DNA of 64,000 nucleotides from Lachnospiraceae bacterium (GTDB lineage: Bacteria; Bacillota; Clostridia; Lachnospirales; Lachnospiraceae), in the NCBI GenBank assembly GCA_910575565.1, contig CAJTFL010000001.1:1-64000 (forward strand). Reading direction: 5' to 3'. The stretch's first letter is position 1. Each line of letters starts with the position of its first letter. Under the pieces are notes generated by a model. That model worked only from the letters and a program-made list of their open reading frames with translations, ran no database searches and was not told the origin of the DNA. The position numbers and the translations under genes were made by a program. Below, in pieces: positions 34,991-45,001 of this stretch.

Positions 34991-35713
34991 ATGGCAGATC
35001 TGACGAATATGGCAATACCGCGCCATGTGGCGCTGATCTTGGACGGCAATGGGCGCTGGGCGAAGAAGCGGGGGCTGCCCCGCACCATGGGCCATAAGGA
35101 AGGCTGCAAGACGGTGGAGAAGATGGTGGAGGCCGCCGCCAGGATGGGGATTGGCTATCTGACGGTTTACGGCTTTTCCACGGAAAACTGGAAACGCTCC
35201 ATGGAGGAAGTGGGGGCGCTGATGCAGCTGTTCCGCTACTATATGGTAAGGCTGTTAAAAATCGCCTCCTCCAATAATGTCCGGGTGAAAATGATCGGGG
35301 ACAGGCGGCGGTTTGACCAGGACATTATCGACGGGATTAACCGGCTGGAGGAGGAGACGAAAGAGAATACGGGCTTAACCTTTGTGATTGCCGTAAATTA
35401 CGGCGGAAGGGATGAGATTGTCCGGGCGGCGGCAAAGCTTTGCAGGGACTGCAAGGCCGGGCGGCTGGATGAGGGGCAGATTACGGAAGAATTGTTTGCC
35501 TCTTACTTAGATACCAAGGATATCCCGGATCCGGATCTTTTGATCCGCACCAGCGGCGAAATACGGCTGTCCAATTACCTTCTGTGGCAGCTTGCCTATA
35601 CGGAAATTTACGTGACGGACTGTCTGTGGCCGGATTTTAACCGGGAGGAATTAGAAAAAGCTATTGCGCAGTATAATAGCAGAGAGCGGCGGTTCGGCGG
35701 AGTGAGGGGTTGA
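34991..35713 (+). CDS. uppS: Isoprenyl transferase (undecaprenyl diphosphate synthase)
   Basis: A 240-residue cis-prenyltransferase that builds the C55 lipid carrier for peptidoglycan and surface glycans. It has VALILDGNGRWAKKRGLPRT with the catalytic Asp, GHKEGC, YGFSTENWKRS, and DLLIRTSGEIRLSNYLLWQ. The start is ATG 34991; the frame opens at a TTG at 34973 that lies within the ribosome-binding site GGGAGG. Confidence 0.96.
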   Translation: MADLTNMAIPRHVALILDGNGRWAKKRGLPRTMGHKEGCKTVEKMVEAAARMGIGYLTVYGFSTENWKRSMEEVGALMQLFRYYMVRLLKIASSNNVRVKMIGDRRRFDQDIIDGINRLEEETKENTGLTFVIAVNYGGRDEIVRAAAKLCRDCKAGRLDEGQITEELFASYLDTKDIPDPDLLIRTSGEIRLSNYLLWQLAYTEIYVTDCLWPDFNREELEKAIAQYNSRERRFGGVRG

Positions 35714-35746
35714 CGGCCCTTTGGATGTGCAGAAGGAGGGTAAGCT

Positions 35747-36547
35747 ATGTTTGCAACCAGGCTGATCAGCGGGATTATTCTAGTGGCCTTGGCCCTGCTG
35801 ATTGTGGGAAGCGGCGGTTTGTGGCTGTTTGCGGCATCAGCGGGGATTTCCTGCGTGGGGCTGTTTGAGCTGTACCGGGTAATGAAGATGGAAGATAAAC
35901 TGCCGGGCGTGGCAGGATATGGGGCGGCGCTGGCCTACTATGGCCTGGTGTGGTTTAACCAGGAAAAATTCATTATGCTGGTGGCCGTTTCCTTCCTGAT
36001 GCTCCTGATGACCATTTACGTGGTGACGTTTCCAAAATATGGGACGGAGCAGATTACCGTGGCGTTTTTCGGGATTTTCTACGTGGCGGTGATGTTTTCC
36101 TACTTATACCAGACCAGGATGATGGCAGACGGGGCATACTTGGTGTGGCTGATCTTTTTAAGCTCTTGGGGCTGCGATACTTGTGCCTACTGCGTGGGAA
36201 TGCTTTTTGGGAAGCACAAGCTGGCTCCCGTCCTAAGCCCGAAAAAATCTATCGAAGGGGCTGTGGGCGGGGTGATTGGCGCGGCCTTTCTGGGGTTTTT
36301 GTACGCGCTGTTTTTCGGGAGCCATATGAATGAGGTAGCCAATCCACGCCTGGCCTGCTCCATTGCCTGCGGGATTGCGGCCGTGATCTCCCAGATCGGC
36401 GATCTGGCGGCCTCAGCCATAAAGCGAAACCACCAGGTAAAGGATTACGGCCATTTGATCCCAGGGCACGGGGGAGTGCTGGATCGGTTTGACAGTATGC
36501 TGTTTACGGCTCCGGCAATTTACTTTGCCTTAACGTTTTTGCGGTAG
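35747..36547 (+). CDS. cdsA: Phosphatidate cytidylyltransferase
   Basis: A 266-residue membrane enzyme that makes CDP-diacylglycerol from phosphatidate and CTP. Seven or eight hydrophobic segments cover most of its length. The C-terminal signature QIGDLAASAIKRNHQVKDYG with GHGGVLDRFDSM is the CdsA active-site motif. GAGGGTAAGCT precedes ATG 35747. Confidence 0.96.
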   Translation: MFATRLISGIILVALALLIVGSGGLWLFAASAGISCVGLFELYRVMKMEDKLPGVAGYGAALAYYGLVWFNQEKFIMLVAVSFLMLLMTIYVVTFPKYGTEQITVAFFGIFYVAVMFSYLYQTRMMADGAYLVWLIFLSSWGCDTCAYCVGMLFGKHKLAPVLSPKKSIEGAVGGVIGAAFLGFLYALFFGSHMNEVANPRLACSIACGIAAVISQIGDLAASAIKRNHQVKDYGHLIPGHGGVLDRFDSMLFTAPAIYFALTFLR

Positions 36548-36548
36548 T

Positions 36549-36612
36549 ACTGCCTTGCAGAAATAACGGTGAATATCGGGTGCTGAATTCACTGGAATTT
36601 CCACAAGGCAGT
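36549..36612. repeat. Short palindromic repeat (ACTGCCTTG ends)
   Basis: ACTGCCTTG at 36549 and CAAGGCAGT ending at 36612 bracket further pairing (GGTGAAT with ATTCAC). One end of the same sequence recurs at 56435-56481. It immediately follows the cdsA stop codon. Confidence 0.65.
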
Positions 36613-36679
36613 GCGCTAATCCGCATCCGGCAAAGAGGGAGATAAAATGCCGCAGGATGCGCATAAAATGGAGGAAGCA

Positions 36680-37828
36680 ATGAAAACAATATCGGTTTTA
36701 GGATCCACCGGTTCCATCGGGACCCAGACCCTGGAGATTGTCAGGAATAATGGGGATATCCAGGTGGCGGCTCTTGCCGCTGGGAGCAATATTCGTGTGC
36801 TGGAGCAGCAGATCAGGGAATTTTCCCCGAAGCTTGCTTGTGTCTGGGATGAGGAAAAGGCGGCAGAGCTTCGCCGGATGACGGCGGACTGCCCGGTGAA
36901 GGTGGTTTCCGGCATGGAGGGCCTGATTGAGGCGGCCACGGAGGAAAGCGCCCAGATTGTGGTGACTGCGGTGGTGGGGATGATTGGGATACGTCCCACC
37001 ATAGCGGCCATTGAGGCGGGGAAGGATATTGCCCTGGCAAATAAGGAAACGCTGGTTACGGCAGGCCATATCATCATGGGCCTGGCAGCCGAAAAAGGCG
37101 TAAGGATCCTTCCAGTGGATTCGGAGCACAGCGCGATTTTCCAATGCCTAAACGGGGAGAAGGATCAGGGAAACCGGATTAAGAAGATCCTGTTAACGGC
37201 TTCCGGCGGGCCTTTTCGGGGATGGCGGCGGGAAGAGATGAGGGATATCCGGCCTGAGGACGCCTTAAAGCACCCCAATTGGGCCATGGGCCATAAGATT
37301 ACCATTGATTCATCCACCATGGTGAACAAGGGCCTTGAGGTGATGGAGGCGAAGTGGCTGTTTGGCGTGGAGCTTGACCAGGTGCAGGTAGTGGTGCAGC
37401 CCCAGAGCGTTATCCATTCCATGGTAGAGTTTGAGGACGGGGCGGTGATGGCGCAGCTGGGGACGCCGGATATGAAGCTGCCCATCCAGTATGCCTTGTA
37501 TTACCCCAGGCGCCGTTACCTTCCGGGGGAGCGGCTGGATTTTTGGAAGCTTGCGGATATCCGGTTTGAGCGGCCTGATTTGGAAAATTTCCCAGGGCTT
37601 TCTTTAGCTTACCAGGCAGGAAAGGCCGGGGGGACGATGCCGGTGGTGTTTAATGCGGCAAATGAGATGGCCGTAGGCAAATTTTTAAAGAGGGAGATTC
37701 CTTATCTGGCCATTACGGAGATTATCCAGGAAGCCATGGAGAGCCATAAGTGCAAGGCGGATCCTGTGCTGGAGGAAATTTTGGAGGCGGAAAAGGAAAC
37801 GTATGAATTGATAGAAAGCAGGTGGTAA
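36680..37828 (+). CDS. dxr: 1-deoxy-D-xylulose-5-phosphate reductoisomerase
   Basis: A 382-residue NADPH-dependent enzyme of the MEP isoprenoid pathway. VLGSTGSIGTQTLEIV binds NADPH; ALANKETLVTAG, PVDSEHSAIFQCL, LTASGGPFR and MGHKITIDSSTMVNKGLEVM form the metal and substrate site. The start is ATG 36680 with GGAGGAAG upstream. An earlier in-frame ATG at 36647 lacks a good site. Confidence 0.96.
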   Translation: MKTISVLGSTGSIGTQTLEIVRNNGDIQVAALAAGSNIRVLEQQIREFSPKLACVWDEEKAAELRRMTADCPVKVVSGMEGLIEAATEESAQIVVTAVVGMIGIRPTIAAIEAGKDIALANKETLVTAGHIIMGLAAEKGVRILPVDSEHSAIFQCLNGEKDQGNRIKKILLTASGGPFRGWRREEMRDIRPEDALKHPNWAMGHKITIDSSTMVNKGLEVMEAKWLFGVELDQVQVVVQPQSVIHSMVEFEDGAVMAQLGTPDMKLPIQYALYYPRRRYLPGERLDFWKLADIRFERPDLENFPGLSLAYQAGKAGGTMPVVFNAANEMAVGKFLKREIPYLAITEIIQEAMESHKCKADPVLEEILEAEKETYELIESRW

Positions 37829-37829
37829 G

Positions 37830-38927
37830 TTGCTGAATATATTGGCAGCGATATTGCTGTTTGGGTTTATTGTGATGTTCCATGAGCTGGGGCATTTTCT
37901 CCTGGCGAAGCTTAACGGGGTGTCGGTGGTGGAGTTTTCCATCGGCATGGGCCCCAGGCTTCTCTCCTACCAGGGGAAGAAGACCAGGTATTCCTTGAAA
38001 ATTTTGCCCTTGGGAGGATCCTGCGCCATGGCGGACGAGGATTCGGACAGCGGGGATCCCAACGGGTTTTTGAATAAACCGGTGTGGGCCAGGATTTCGG
38101 TGATCGGGGCAGGCCCTGTCTTTAATTTCATCCTGGCCTTGATTTTCGGGGTGATTATCGCAGGCTACAGGGGCTACGATCTTCCGGTGATCTCCAATGT
38201 GCTGGAGGACTATCCGGCCAAGGCCTCCGGGCTGATGCCAGGGGATTTGATTTTATCCATCAACGGGCAGAGGATGATGGATTACCGGGATTTAAGTATG
38301 TTCCTCCAGCTTCATCCAGAAGAGGAGCTGCGCATCCGGTATGGCAGGATGGAGGGACAGGAGGGAAATTCCCAGGCGGACTGGTACAGCCCGGGAGTAA
38401 GCTACCAGACCATGACCACTACCTTATCCACTGTCTTTAACCAGGAAACGGAAAGCTATATGATGGGGATTGAGCATATGCCAAGCTACCATAAGGCCAG
38501 GAATCTTTTCCATCTGTTCCAGCTGGGATGGCATGAAGTGTGGTTCCAGGGGCGGGCGGCCATTGAAAGCTTTGGCTTACTGTTCCGGGGATATTTAGGG
38601 ACGGAGGATTTAGGCGGCCCGGTGCGGATCGTGGCGGATATCGGGGAAGTGGTGGAGCAGGTGCGGCCTGCAGGCTGGCTTAGCGTGCTGCTGACCTTGA
38701 TGAATTTGGGCGTGGTGCTCAGCGCTTCTTTGGGAGCCATGAACCTTTTGCCCATCCCGGCTTTAGACGGGGGAAGGCTGGCTTTTCTGCTGGTTGAGGC
38801 GGTAAGGGGAAAGCCTATCGACCAGGAGAAGGAAAGCATGGTTCATCTGGCCGGACTGGTGCTTTTGATGGGATTAATGCTGGTGATTATGTTTAATGAT
38901 ATCCGGAACCTGGTATTTTGCAGGTAA
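37830..38927 (+). CDS. rseP: RIP metalloprotease RseP (site-2 protease)
   Basis: A 365-residue intramembrane zinc protease. The first membrane segment holds the HELGH zinc motif (VMFHELGHFLLAKL). A PDZ domain lies near residues 120-175 (YPAKASGLMPGDLILSINGQ), and the C-terminal NLLPIPALDGGRLAFLL supplies the third ligand. It cleaves membrane-bound regulators or leftover signal peptides. The start is TTG 37830, after AGGTGG. Confidence 0.94.
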   Translation: MLNILAAILLFGFIVMFHELGHFLLAKLNGVSVVEFSIGMGPRLLSYQGKKTRYSLKILPLGGSCAMADEDSDSGDPNGFLNKPVWARISVIGAGPVFNFILALIFGVIIAGYRGYDLPVISNVLEDYPAKASGLMPGDLILSINGQRMMDYRDLSMFLQLHPEEELRIRYGRMEGQEGNSQADWYSPGVSYQTMTTTLSTVFNQETESYMMGIEHMPSYHKARNLFHLFQLGWHEVWFQGRAAIESFGLLFRGYLGTEDLGGPVRIVADIGEVVEQVRPAGWLSVLLTLMNLGVVLSASLGAMNLLPIPALDGGRLAFLLVEAVRGKPIDQEKESMVHLAGLVLLMGLMLVIMFNDIRNLVFCR

Positions 38928-38945
38928 GGAGGTAAAGGGAGAGAT

Positions 38946-40022
38946 ATGGGACGGGAAAATACAAGGAAGGTAAAAATCGGCGGCTGTGTGATCGGCGGGG
39001 GAAGCCCCATAGCGATCCAGTCCATGTGCAACACGAAGACGGAGGATGTGGCGGCCACGGTGGCTCAGATCCACAGGCTGGAAAAGGCAGGCTGTGAGAT
39101 CGTCCGGGTGACGGTTCCCACGGCGGAGGCGGCGTTGGCCGTAAAAGCGATTAAGAAGGAGATTTCCATCCCCCTGGTAGCCGATATCCATTTTGATTAC
39201 CGGATGGCCATTGCCGCCATGGAAAACGGGGCGGATAAGATCCGGATAAATCCCGGGAATATCGGCGGCGCCGATCGGCTGAAGGCGGTGGTGGATGAGG
39301 CAAAGGCCAGGCAGATCCCTATCCGGGTAGGGGTTAACAGCGGCTCCTTGGAAAAGGAGCTGGTGGAAAAGTATGGGGGAGTGTGCGCCCAAGGGCTTGT
39401 GGAAAGCGCCTTGGCCCAGGTAAAGCGGATCGAGGATATGGGCTATGACCGCCTGGTAATCAGCATTAAGTCTTCGGATGTGATGATGTGCGTAAAGGCT
39501 CATGAGCTGATTGCCCGGCAGACGGATTACCCCCTCCATGTGGGGATCACGGAAGCGGGGACGTTGTATTCGGGAAACATTAAATCCTCCATAGGCTTAG
39601 GGATTATCTTAAACCAGGGAATCGGGGACACTATCCGGGTATCCCTGACCGGGGATCCGGTGGAGGAAATCAAATCGGCCAAACTGATCTTAAGGACGTT
39701 AAAGCTTAGGGAGGGAGGCATCGAGGTGGTTTCCTGCCCTACCTGCGGGCGCACCCAGATTGATCTTATCAGCCTGGCAAACCAAGTGGAAACCATGGCT
39801 GCGGAGTTTGATTTCCTGGAGGGCGTGAAAGTGGCGGTGATGGGCTGCGTGGTAAACGGTCCCGGGGAAGCTAAGGAAGCGGATGTCGGGATTGCCGGAG
39901 GCCGGGGGGAAGGGCTTCTGATCCGCCATGGGGAGATTGTAAGGAAAATCCCGGAGGAAGGGCTTTTGGACGGGCTGCGGGAGGAATTGTGCCGTTTGGC
40001 CAAGGAAAGGGCGTGCGGATAA
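38946..40022 (+). CDS. ispG: 4-hydroxy-3-methylbut-2-en-1-yl diphosphate synthase
   Basis: A 358-residue iron-sulfur enzyme of the MEP pathway (GcpE). It has PIAIQSMCNTKTED, VPLVADIHFDYRMA, IRINPGNIGG, the cluster ligands in SCPTCGRTQIDL and the later GCVVNGPGEAKEAD. Its position after dxr and rseP matches the conserved clostridial order. AAGGAGG lies upstream of ATG 38946. Confidence 0.96.
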   Translation: MGRENTRKVKIGGCVIGGGSPIAIQSMCNTKTEDVAATVAQIHRLEKAGCEIVRVTVPTAEAALAVKAIKKEISIPLVADIHFDYRMAIAAMENGADKIRINPGNIGGADRLKAVVDEAKARQIPIRVGVNSGSLEKELVEKYGGVCAQGLVESALAQVKRIEDMGYDRLVISIKSSDVMMCVKAHELIARQTDYPLHVGITEAGTLYSGNIKSSIGLGIILNQGIGDTIRVSLTGDPVEEIKSAKLILRTLKLREGGIEVVSCPTCGRTQIDLISLANQVETMAAEFDFLEGVKVAVMGCVVNGPGEAKEADVGIAGGRGEGLLIRHGEIVRKIPEEGLLDGLREELCRLAKERACG

Positions 40023-40028
40023 AGGAAA

Positions 40029-43000
40029 ATGGCGAGAGGATTTTTAGAAGTATTTCCTGGGTTGACCATCACAGAAGAATTAAAGGAGCTTTTAACCTTG
40101 GCGCAGGTTACGCGAGTGACCTCCTCCAGGGATAGAAGCTCCCTTCGCGTTTACTTAGAAAGCCCCAGGCTGATCCATAAGCAGGTCATCTACGATCTGG
40201 AAGCTGGGATTCGGGAGCAGCTGTTTCCCGGGAAGCAGATTTCGGTGAAATTCCAGGAAAAGTATTGCCTTTCAGGGCAGTATACGCCCCAGAAGCTGAT
40301 GGAAGCGTACCGGGACAGCATTGCCTTGGAGTTAAAGCATTACAGCATTATCGAGTATACCATGTTTAAGAAGGCTCAGATCCGCTTCCCGGAACCAGAT
40401 TTAATGGAAATGACGGTGGAGGACACCATGGTTTCCAAGGAAAAGGCGGGAGAGCTTAAGCGGATCCTGGAAAAGATCCTCCAGGAAAGGTGCGGCCTTC
40501 CTGCGGCGGTGGAGTTTCAGTACGTCCCGGCAAAGGAAAGCAAGGTGAGGAGGCAGGCCGAGGAGGCTGACGCGGCGGCGGTGGCCGCGGTGATTTACGG
40601 CAGGGCCGGCCAGGAAGAAGGCAGCAATCCTCCCTGGGAAGCCGGAGAGGGGAAGGAAGGCTCTTCCCGCGGCGGAAAAGGGCAGAAGGATATCCGATCC
40701 GGCGGGGGTGCGAAAGCCGGGAAGGATCAAGGCGGCAGGCCTGCCTTAGGGATGGGGGGAAATTCCAGCAGCGACGGCAGGAAAGGGACAGGCAAGGTTT
40801 CGGATAAAGGCATGGTTAAAGGGGCGGGCGCCGACCGGTTTGGAGGAAGGAGATCCGGTTCCTATTCCAGGAAATCGGATAACCCGGAGGTGCTGTTTGG
40901 CCGGGATTTTGAAGATCATTTCATCCAGATTGACGCCATCGAAGGGGAAATGGGGGAAGTGACCCTGCGGGGGAAAATCCTGGAGGTGGAAAAGCGGGAG
41001 CTTAGGGGCGGCGAGCGCACCATCATTAAATTTGACCTTACGGATTTTACCGACACCATTACGGTGAAAATGTTTGCCCGCCAGGATATGCTGGAGGATG
41101 TGGAAAAGGCGGTGGTAAAGGGAAGCTTCATTCGGATCAAAGGGGTTACGACCATCGATAAGTTTGACCATGAGCTGACCTTAGGTTCCGTGGCGGGAAT
41201 TAAAAAATGCGAGGATTTTACCAGCAAGCGGATGGATCACAGCCTGGAAAAGCGGGTGGAGCTTCACTGCCACACGAAGATGAGCGAGATGGACGGGGTT
41301 TCCGAGGTCAAGGATATCATCAAGCGGGCGAAGCAGTGGGGGATGCCTGCCCTGGCGGTTACTGACCACGGGTGCGTCCAGGCCTTCACCGATGCCAGCC
41401 ATGCCCTGGATAAGGGGGATCCCTTTAAGATTATCTACGGGGTGGAAGGCTACCTGGTGGATGATTTAAAGCAGCTGGTGCAGAATCCTGGGAACCAGGA
41501 TTTCTCCCATGCTTACGTTGTGTTTGATATCGAAACCACCGGCTTTTCCCCGGAAAAGAACCGGATCATTGAGATCGGGGCCGTAAAGGTGGAGGACGGG
41601 AGGATCACGGATCGGTTCAGCACCTTTGTCAACCCGGATGTGCCCATTCCCTTTGAGATCGAGAAGCTGACGGGGATCAATGACAGCATGGTTTTGGATT
41701 ATCCCCAGATTGACGTGATCCTGCCTAAGTTTTTGGAATTTTGCCAGGATGCGGTGATGGTGGCTCACAATGCTGCCTTTGACATTGGCTTTATCACCCA
41801 TTATGCCAAGGAGCAGGGGCTGGATTTTGCGCCTACGGTGCTGGACACGGTGGCCTTGGCCCGGGTGCTTTTGCCGAATTTAAGCCGGTACAAGCTGGAT
41901 ACGGTGGCTAAGGCGGTTAATGTGTCCTTGGAGAACCACCACCGGGCGGTTGACGATGCCCAGGCCACGGCGGAGATTTTTGTGGAATTTGTCAGGCGGT
42001 TCAGAGCCAGGGACATTGAGACTTTGGAGGAGTTAAATGCCTTAAGCGAGATGACGGCGGACATGATCCGCAAGCTTCCCACCTACCATGTGATTATCCT
42101 GGCTAAGAATGACGTGGGGCGGATCAACCTGTACCGGCTGGTCTCCTGCTCCCACCTGGAATATTATTCCAGGAGGCCCAGGATCCCCAAAAGCCTGCTG
42201 AGTAAATACCGGGAGGGGCTGATTATCGGTTCCGCCTGCGAGGCGGGGGAGCTGTTCCAGGCAATTCTTCGGGGAGCGCCGGAGGGGGAGCTGGCCAGGC
42301 TGGTTAACTTTTATGATTACCTGGAAATCCAGCCTTTGGGCAATAACCAGTTTATGCTTAGGGACGAGAAAAGCAATATAAAGACAAATCAGGATTTGAT
42401 CGACTTAAATCTGCGGGTGGTTAAGCTGGGGGAACAGTTTGGGAAGCCGGTGTGCGCCACCTGCGACGTGCATTTTCTGGATCCCCAGGATGAGATTTAC
42501 CGGCGGATCATCGAGGCGGCCTGTAATTTTAAGGACTGCGATATGCAGCCGCCCCTGTATTTTCGGACGACGGAGGAAATGCTGGAGGAATTCAGCTACC
42601 TGGAACCCAATAAGGCGGAAGAGGTGGTAATCACCAATACCAGGAAGATTGCCGATATGTGCGAGAAGATTTCCCCGGTAAGGCCGGATAAATGCCCTCC
42701 GGTGATTGCGGATTCGGACACCACCCTGCGGAAGATCTGCTATAACCAGGCCCATGCGGTTTACGGGGAGGAGCTTCCGAAAATCGTTACGGATCGGCTG
42801 GAAAAAGAGCTGCACTCCATTATCAGCAATGGTTTCGCGGTAATGTACATTATCGCCCAGAAGCTGGTTTGGAAATCCAATGAGGACGGATACCTGGTAG
42901 GTTCCAGGGGCTCGGTAGGCTCATCCTTCGTAGCCACCATGGCCGGGATCACGGAGGTAAACCCCCTAAGCCCTCACTATATCTGCCCTAAGTGCCATTA

Positions 43001-44594
43001 CTATGATTTTGACTCTGAGGAGGTAAAGAAATTTTCCGGCATGGCCGGGTGCGATATGCCGGACAGAAACTGCCCTGTCTGCGGGGAGCCGTTAAAGAAG
43101 GAAGGCTTTGATATTCCCTTTGAAACCTTCTTGGGCTTTAAGGGGGACAAGGAGCCGGATATCGACTTGAATTTCTCCGGGGAGTACCAGAGCAAGGCCC
43201 ATGATTACACGGAGGTGATTTTTGGGAAGGGGCAGACCTTTAGGGCCGGGACGGTGGGCACTTTGGCGGATAAGACGGCTTACGGGTACATACGGAAATA
43301 CTATGAGGCCAGGGAGCAGCCTAAGCGCAACTGTGAGATTAACCGCATTGTCCAGGGCTGCGTGGGGGTAAAGCGAACCACCGGGCAGCATCCGGGAGGA
43401 ATTATCGTCCTTCCCCTGGGGGAGGAGATTTACTCCTTCACCCCGGTGCAGCATCCGGCCAACGATATGACCACCTCCACGGTGACGACCCATTTCGATT
43501 ACCACTCCATCGACCATAACCTGTTAAAGCTAGATATCCTGGGCCATGATGATCCCACCATGATCCGTATGCTTCAGGATTTGACGGGAATCGATCCGGT
43601 TAAGGATATTCCCTTAGACAGCAGGGAGGTGATGAGCCTGTTCCAGGATACCTCCGCCCTTGGCCTGACCCCGGAGGATATCGGGGGCTGCCGTCTTGGG
43701 GCGCTGGGGATCCCGGAATTCGGCACGGACTTTGCCATGCAGATGTTGATCGACACGAAGCCCAAATATTTTTCCGATTTAGTTCGGATCGCCGGCCTTT
43801 CCCATGGGACGGATGTGTGGGTGGGCAATGCCCAGACGCTGATCCAGGAGGGCAATGCCACCATCCAGACGGCTATCTGCACCCGCGACGACATTATGAT
43901 TTATCTAATCGGGCAGGGGATAGAGGAAGGTCTTTCCTTTACCATCATGGAGTCGGTAAGGAAGGGAAAGGGCTTAAAGCCGGAGTGGGAGGAAGCCATG
44001 AAGGAGCACGGGGTTCCGGGCTGGTATATTTGGTCCTGCAAAAAGATTAAATATATGTTCCCCAAAGCCCATGCGGCAGCTTACGTAATGATGGCCTGGC
44101 GGATCGCCTACTGCAAGGTGTTTTACCCCCTGGCCTACTACGCGGCCTTTTTCAGCATCCGGGCAAAGGGCTTTAGCTATGAGCTGATGTGCATGGGGCG
44201 GGACAAGCTGGAAATCTATTTGGCCGATTATAAAAAGCGATCGGACTCCTTGTCTAACAAAGAGCAGGATACCCTGCGGGATATGCGGATTGTCCAGGAA
44301 ATGTATGCCAGGGGCTTTGAATTTCTGCCCATTGACATTTTCCGGGCGCAGGCCACGGCTTTCCAGATTATTGACGGGAAATTAATGCCTTCCTTAAACA
44401 GCATTGACGGTCTGGGGGAGAAGGCGGCGGAAGGGATCGTAGAGGCGGCGAAAGACGGGAAATTTTTGTCCAAGGAAGACTTTATGAACCGCACCAAGGT
44501 GGGGAAAACCATCTGTGGGATGTTAGATGATCTGGGCCTTTTAGGGGAACTGCCGGAAAGCAACCAGCTGTCGCTGTTTGACTTTGCAGGGTAA
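40029..44594 (+). CDS. polC: DNA polymerase III alpha subunit, Gram-positive PolC type
   Basis: A 1521-residue replicative polymerase with its own proofreading exonuclease. In order: an N-terminal domain; a Gly/Lys/Ser-rich low-complexity stretch (about residues 195-290); an OB fold; a PHP domain (ELHCHTKMSEMDG, near 411); a DEDDh exonuclease (VVFDIETTGFSPEKNRIIEI, near 498); a zinc site (CPKCHYYDFD and CPVCGEPL); palm with PDIDLNFSGEYQ near residue 1043; and fingers. The low-complexity insert makes it somewhat longer than the usual 1440-1470 residues. Start ATG 40029, seven bases after ispG. Confidence 0.97.
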   Translation: MARGFLEVFPGLTITEELKELLTLAQVTRVTSSRDRSSLRVYLESPRLIHKQVIYDLEAGIREQLFPGKQISVKFQEKYCLSGQYTPQKLMEAYRDSIALELKHYSIIEYTMFKKAQIRFPEPDLMEMTVEDTMVSKEKAGELKRILEKILQERCGLPAAVEFQYVPAKESKVRRQAEEADAAAVAAVIYGRAGQEEGSNPPWEAGEGKEGSSRGGKGQKDIRSGGGAKAGKDQGGRPALGMGGNSSSDGRKGTGKVSDKGMVKGAGADRFGGRRSGSYSRKSDNPEVLFGRDFEDHFIQIDAIEGEMGEVTLRGKILEVEKRELRGGERTIIKFDLTDFTDTITVKMFARQDMLEDVEKAVVKGSFIRIKGVTTIDKFDHELTLGSVAGIKKCEDFTSKRMDHSLEKRVELHCHTKMSEMDGVSEVKDIIKRAKQWGMPALAVTDHGCVQAFTDASHALDKGDPFKIIYGVEGYLVDDLKQLVQNPGNQDFSHAYVVFDIETTGFSPEKNRIIEIGAVKVEDGRITDRFSTFVNPDVPIPFEIEKLTGINDSMVLDYPQIDVILPKFLEFCQDAVMVAHNAAFDIGFITHYAKEQGLDFAPTVLDTVALARVLLPNLSRYKLDTVAKAVNVSLENHHRAVDDAQATAEIFVEFVRRFRARDIETLEELNALSEMTADMIRKLPTYHVIILAKNDVGRINLYRLVSCSHLEYYSRRPRIPKSLLSKYREGLIIGSACEAGELFQAILRGAPEGELARLVNFYDYLEIQPLGNNQFMLRDEKSNIKTNQDLIDLNLRVVKLGEQFGKPVCATCDVHFLDPQDEIYRRIIEAACNFKDCDMQPPLYFRTTEEMLEEFSYLEPNKAEEVVITNTRKIADMCEKISPVRPDKCPPVIADSDTTLRKICYNQAHAVYGEELPKIVTDRLEKELHSIISNGFAVMYIIAQKLVWKSNEDGYLVGSRGSVGSSFVATMAGITEVNPLSPHYICPKCHYYDFDSEEVKKFSGMAGCDMPDRNCPVCGEPLKKEGFDIPFETFLGFKGDKEPDIDLNFSGEYQSKAHDYTEVIFGKGQTFRAGTVGTLADKTAYGYIRKYYEAREQPKRNCEINRIVQGCVGVKRTTGQHPGGIIVLPLGEEIYSFTPVQHPANDMTTSTVTTHFDYHSIDHNLLKLDILGHDDPTMIRMLQDLTGIDPVKDIPLDSREVMSLFQDTSALGLTPEDIGGCRLGALGIPEFGTDFAMQMLIDTKPKYFSDLVRIAGLSHGTDVWVGNAQTLIQEGNATIQTAICTRDDIMIYLIGQGIEEGLSFTIMESVRKGKGLKPEWEEAMKEHGVPGWYIWSCKKIKYMFPKAHAAAYVMMAWRIAYCKVFYPLAYYAAFFSIRAKGFSYELMCMGRDKLEIYLADYKKRSDSLSNKEQDTLRDMRIVQEMYARGFEFLPIDIFRAQATAFQIIDGKLMPSLNSIDGLGEKAAEGIVEAAKDGKFLSKEDFMNRTKVGKTICGMLDDLGLLGELPESNQLSLFDFAG

Positions 44595-44866
44595 ATAGCT
44601 GGTTTTGCGGAGCAAGTTTGGTAAAGGTTTGCTTTTGCGGCGAAATAGATAACAATATAACAATTTTCTGTTCCAATAGTTTTGCTTTTCCGCTGCTGGA
44701 TTGGCAAGCAGAGAATGACTTCCCATTAGGTAAATAGATAAAAACGGTAATCAATCAGTTAAAATGGATGAAATTTATTCATGAAGCAATGCTGTCAGTA
44801 ATGAGGTGCTTCCGCTAAAGAGACACCTTAGCATACCAAAATCTAATCAAAAACTATCCAGTACTA
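44595..44866. other. Intergenic region after polC
   Basis: About 270 bases of A+T-rich DNA with no open frame I would call a gene. A weak dyad (ACCAGCT with AGCTGGT) spans the polC stop codon and may act in termination. Confidence 0.4.
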
Positions 44867-45001
44867 GCCGTCTGTGGTGCGTGTACACGAAGAAAACCGT
44901 ATAAAACGGCGGCACTTAGCCAGGTCTTTTCGAGCTTAGTGTCCGTTCCGTTTTATGTCGGGCGAGAGCGTGTTTTCGTGTGTACACGCACTACAGGCGG
45001 C
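44867..45001. repeat. 135-bp near-palindromic element
   Basis: Terminal inverted repeats of about 30 bases (GCCGTCTGTGGTGCGTGTAC and its near complement ending at 45001) enclose a second dyad (ATAAAACGG with CCGTTTTAT, and AGTGCC with GGCACT). The whole could fold into one long stem. No coding capacity; it looks like a small non-autonomous mobile element. Confidence 0.75.
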
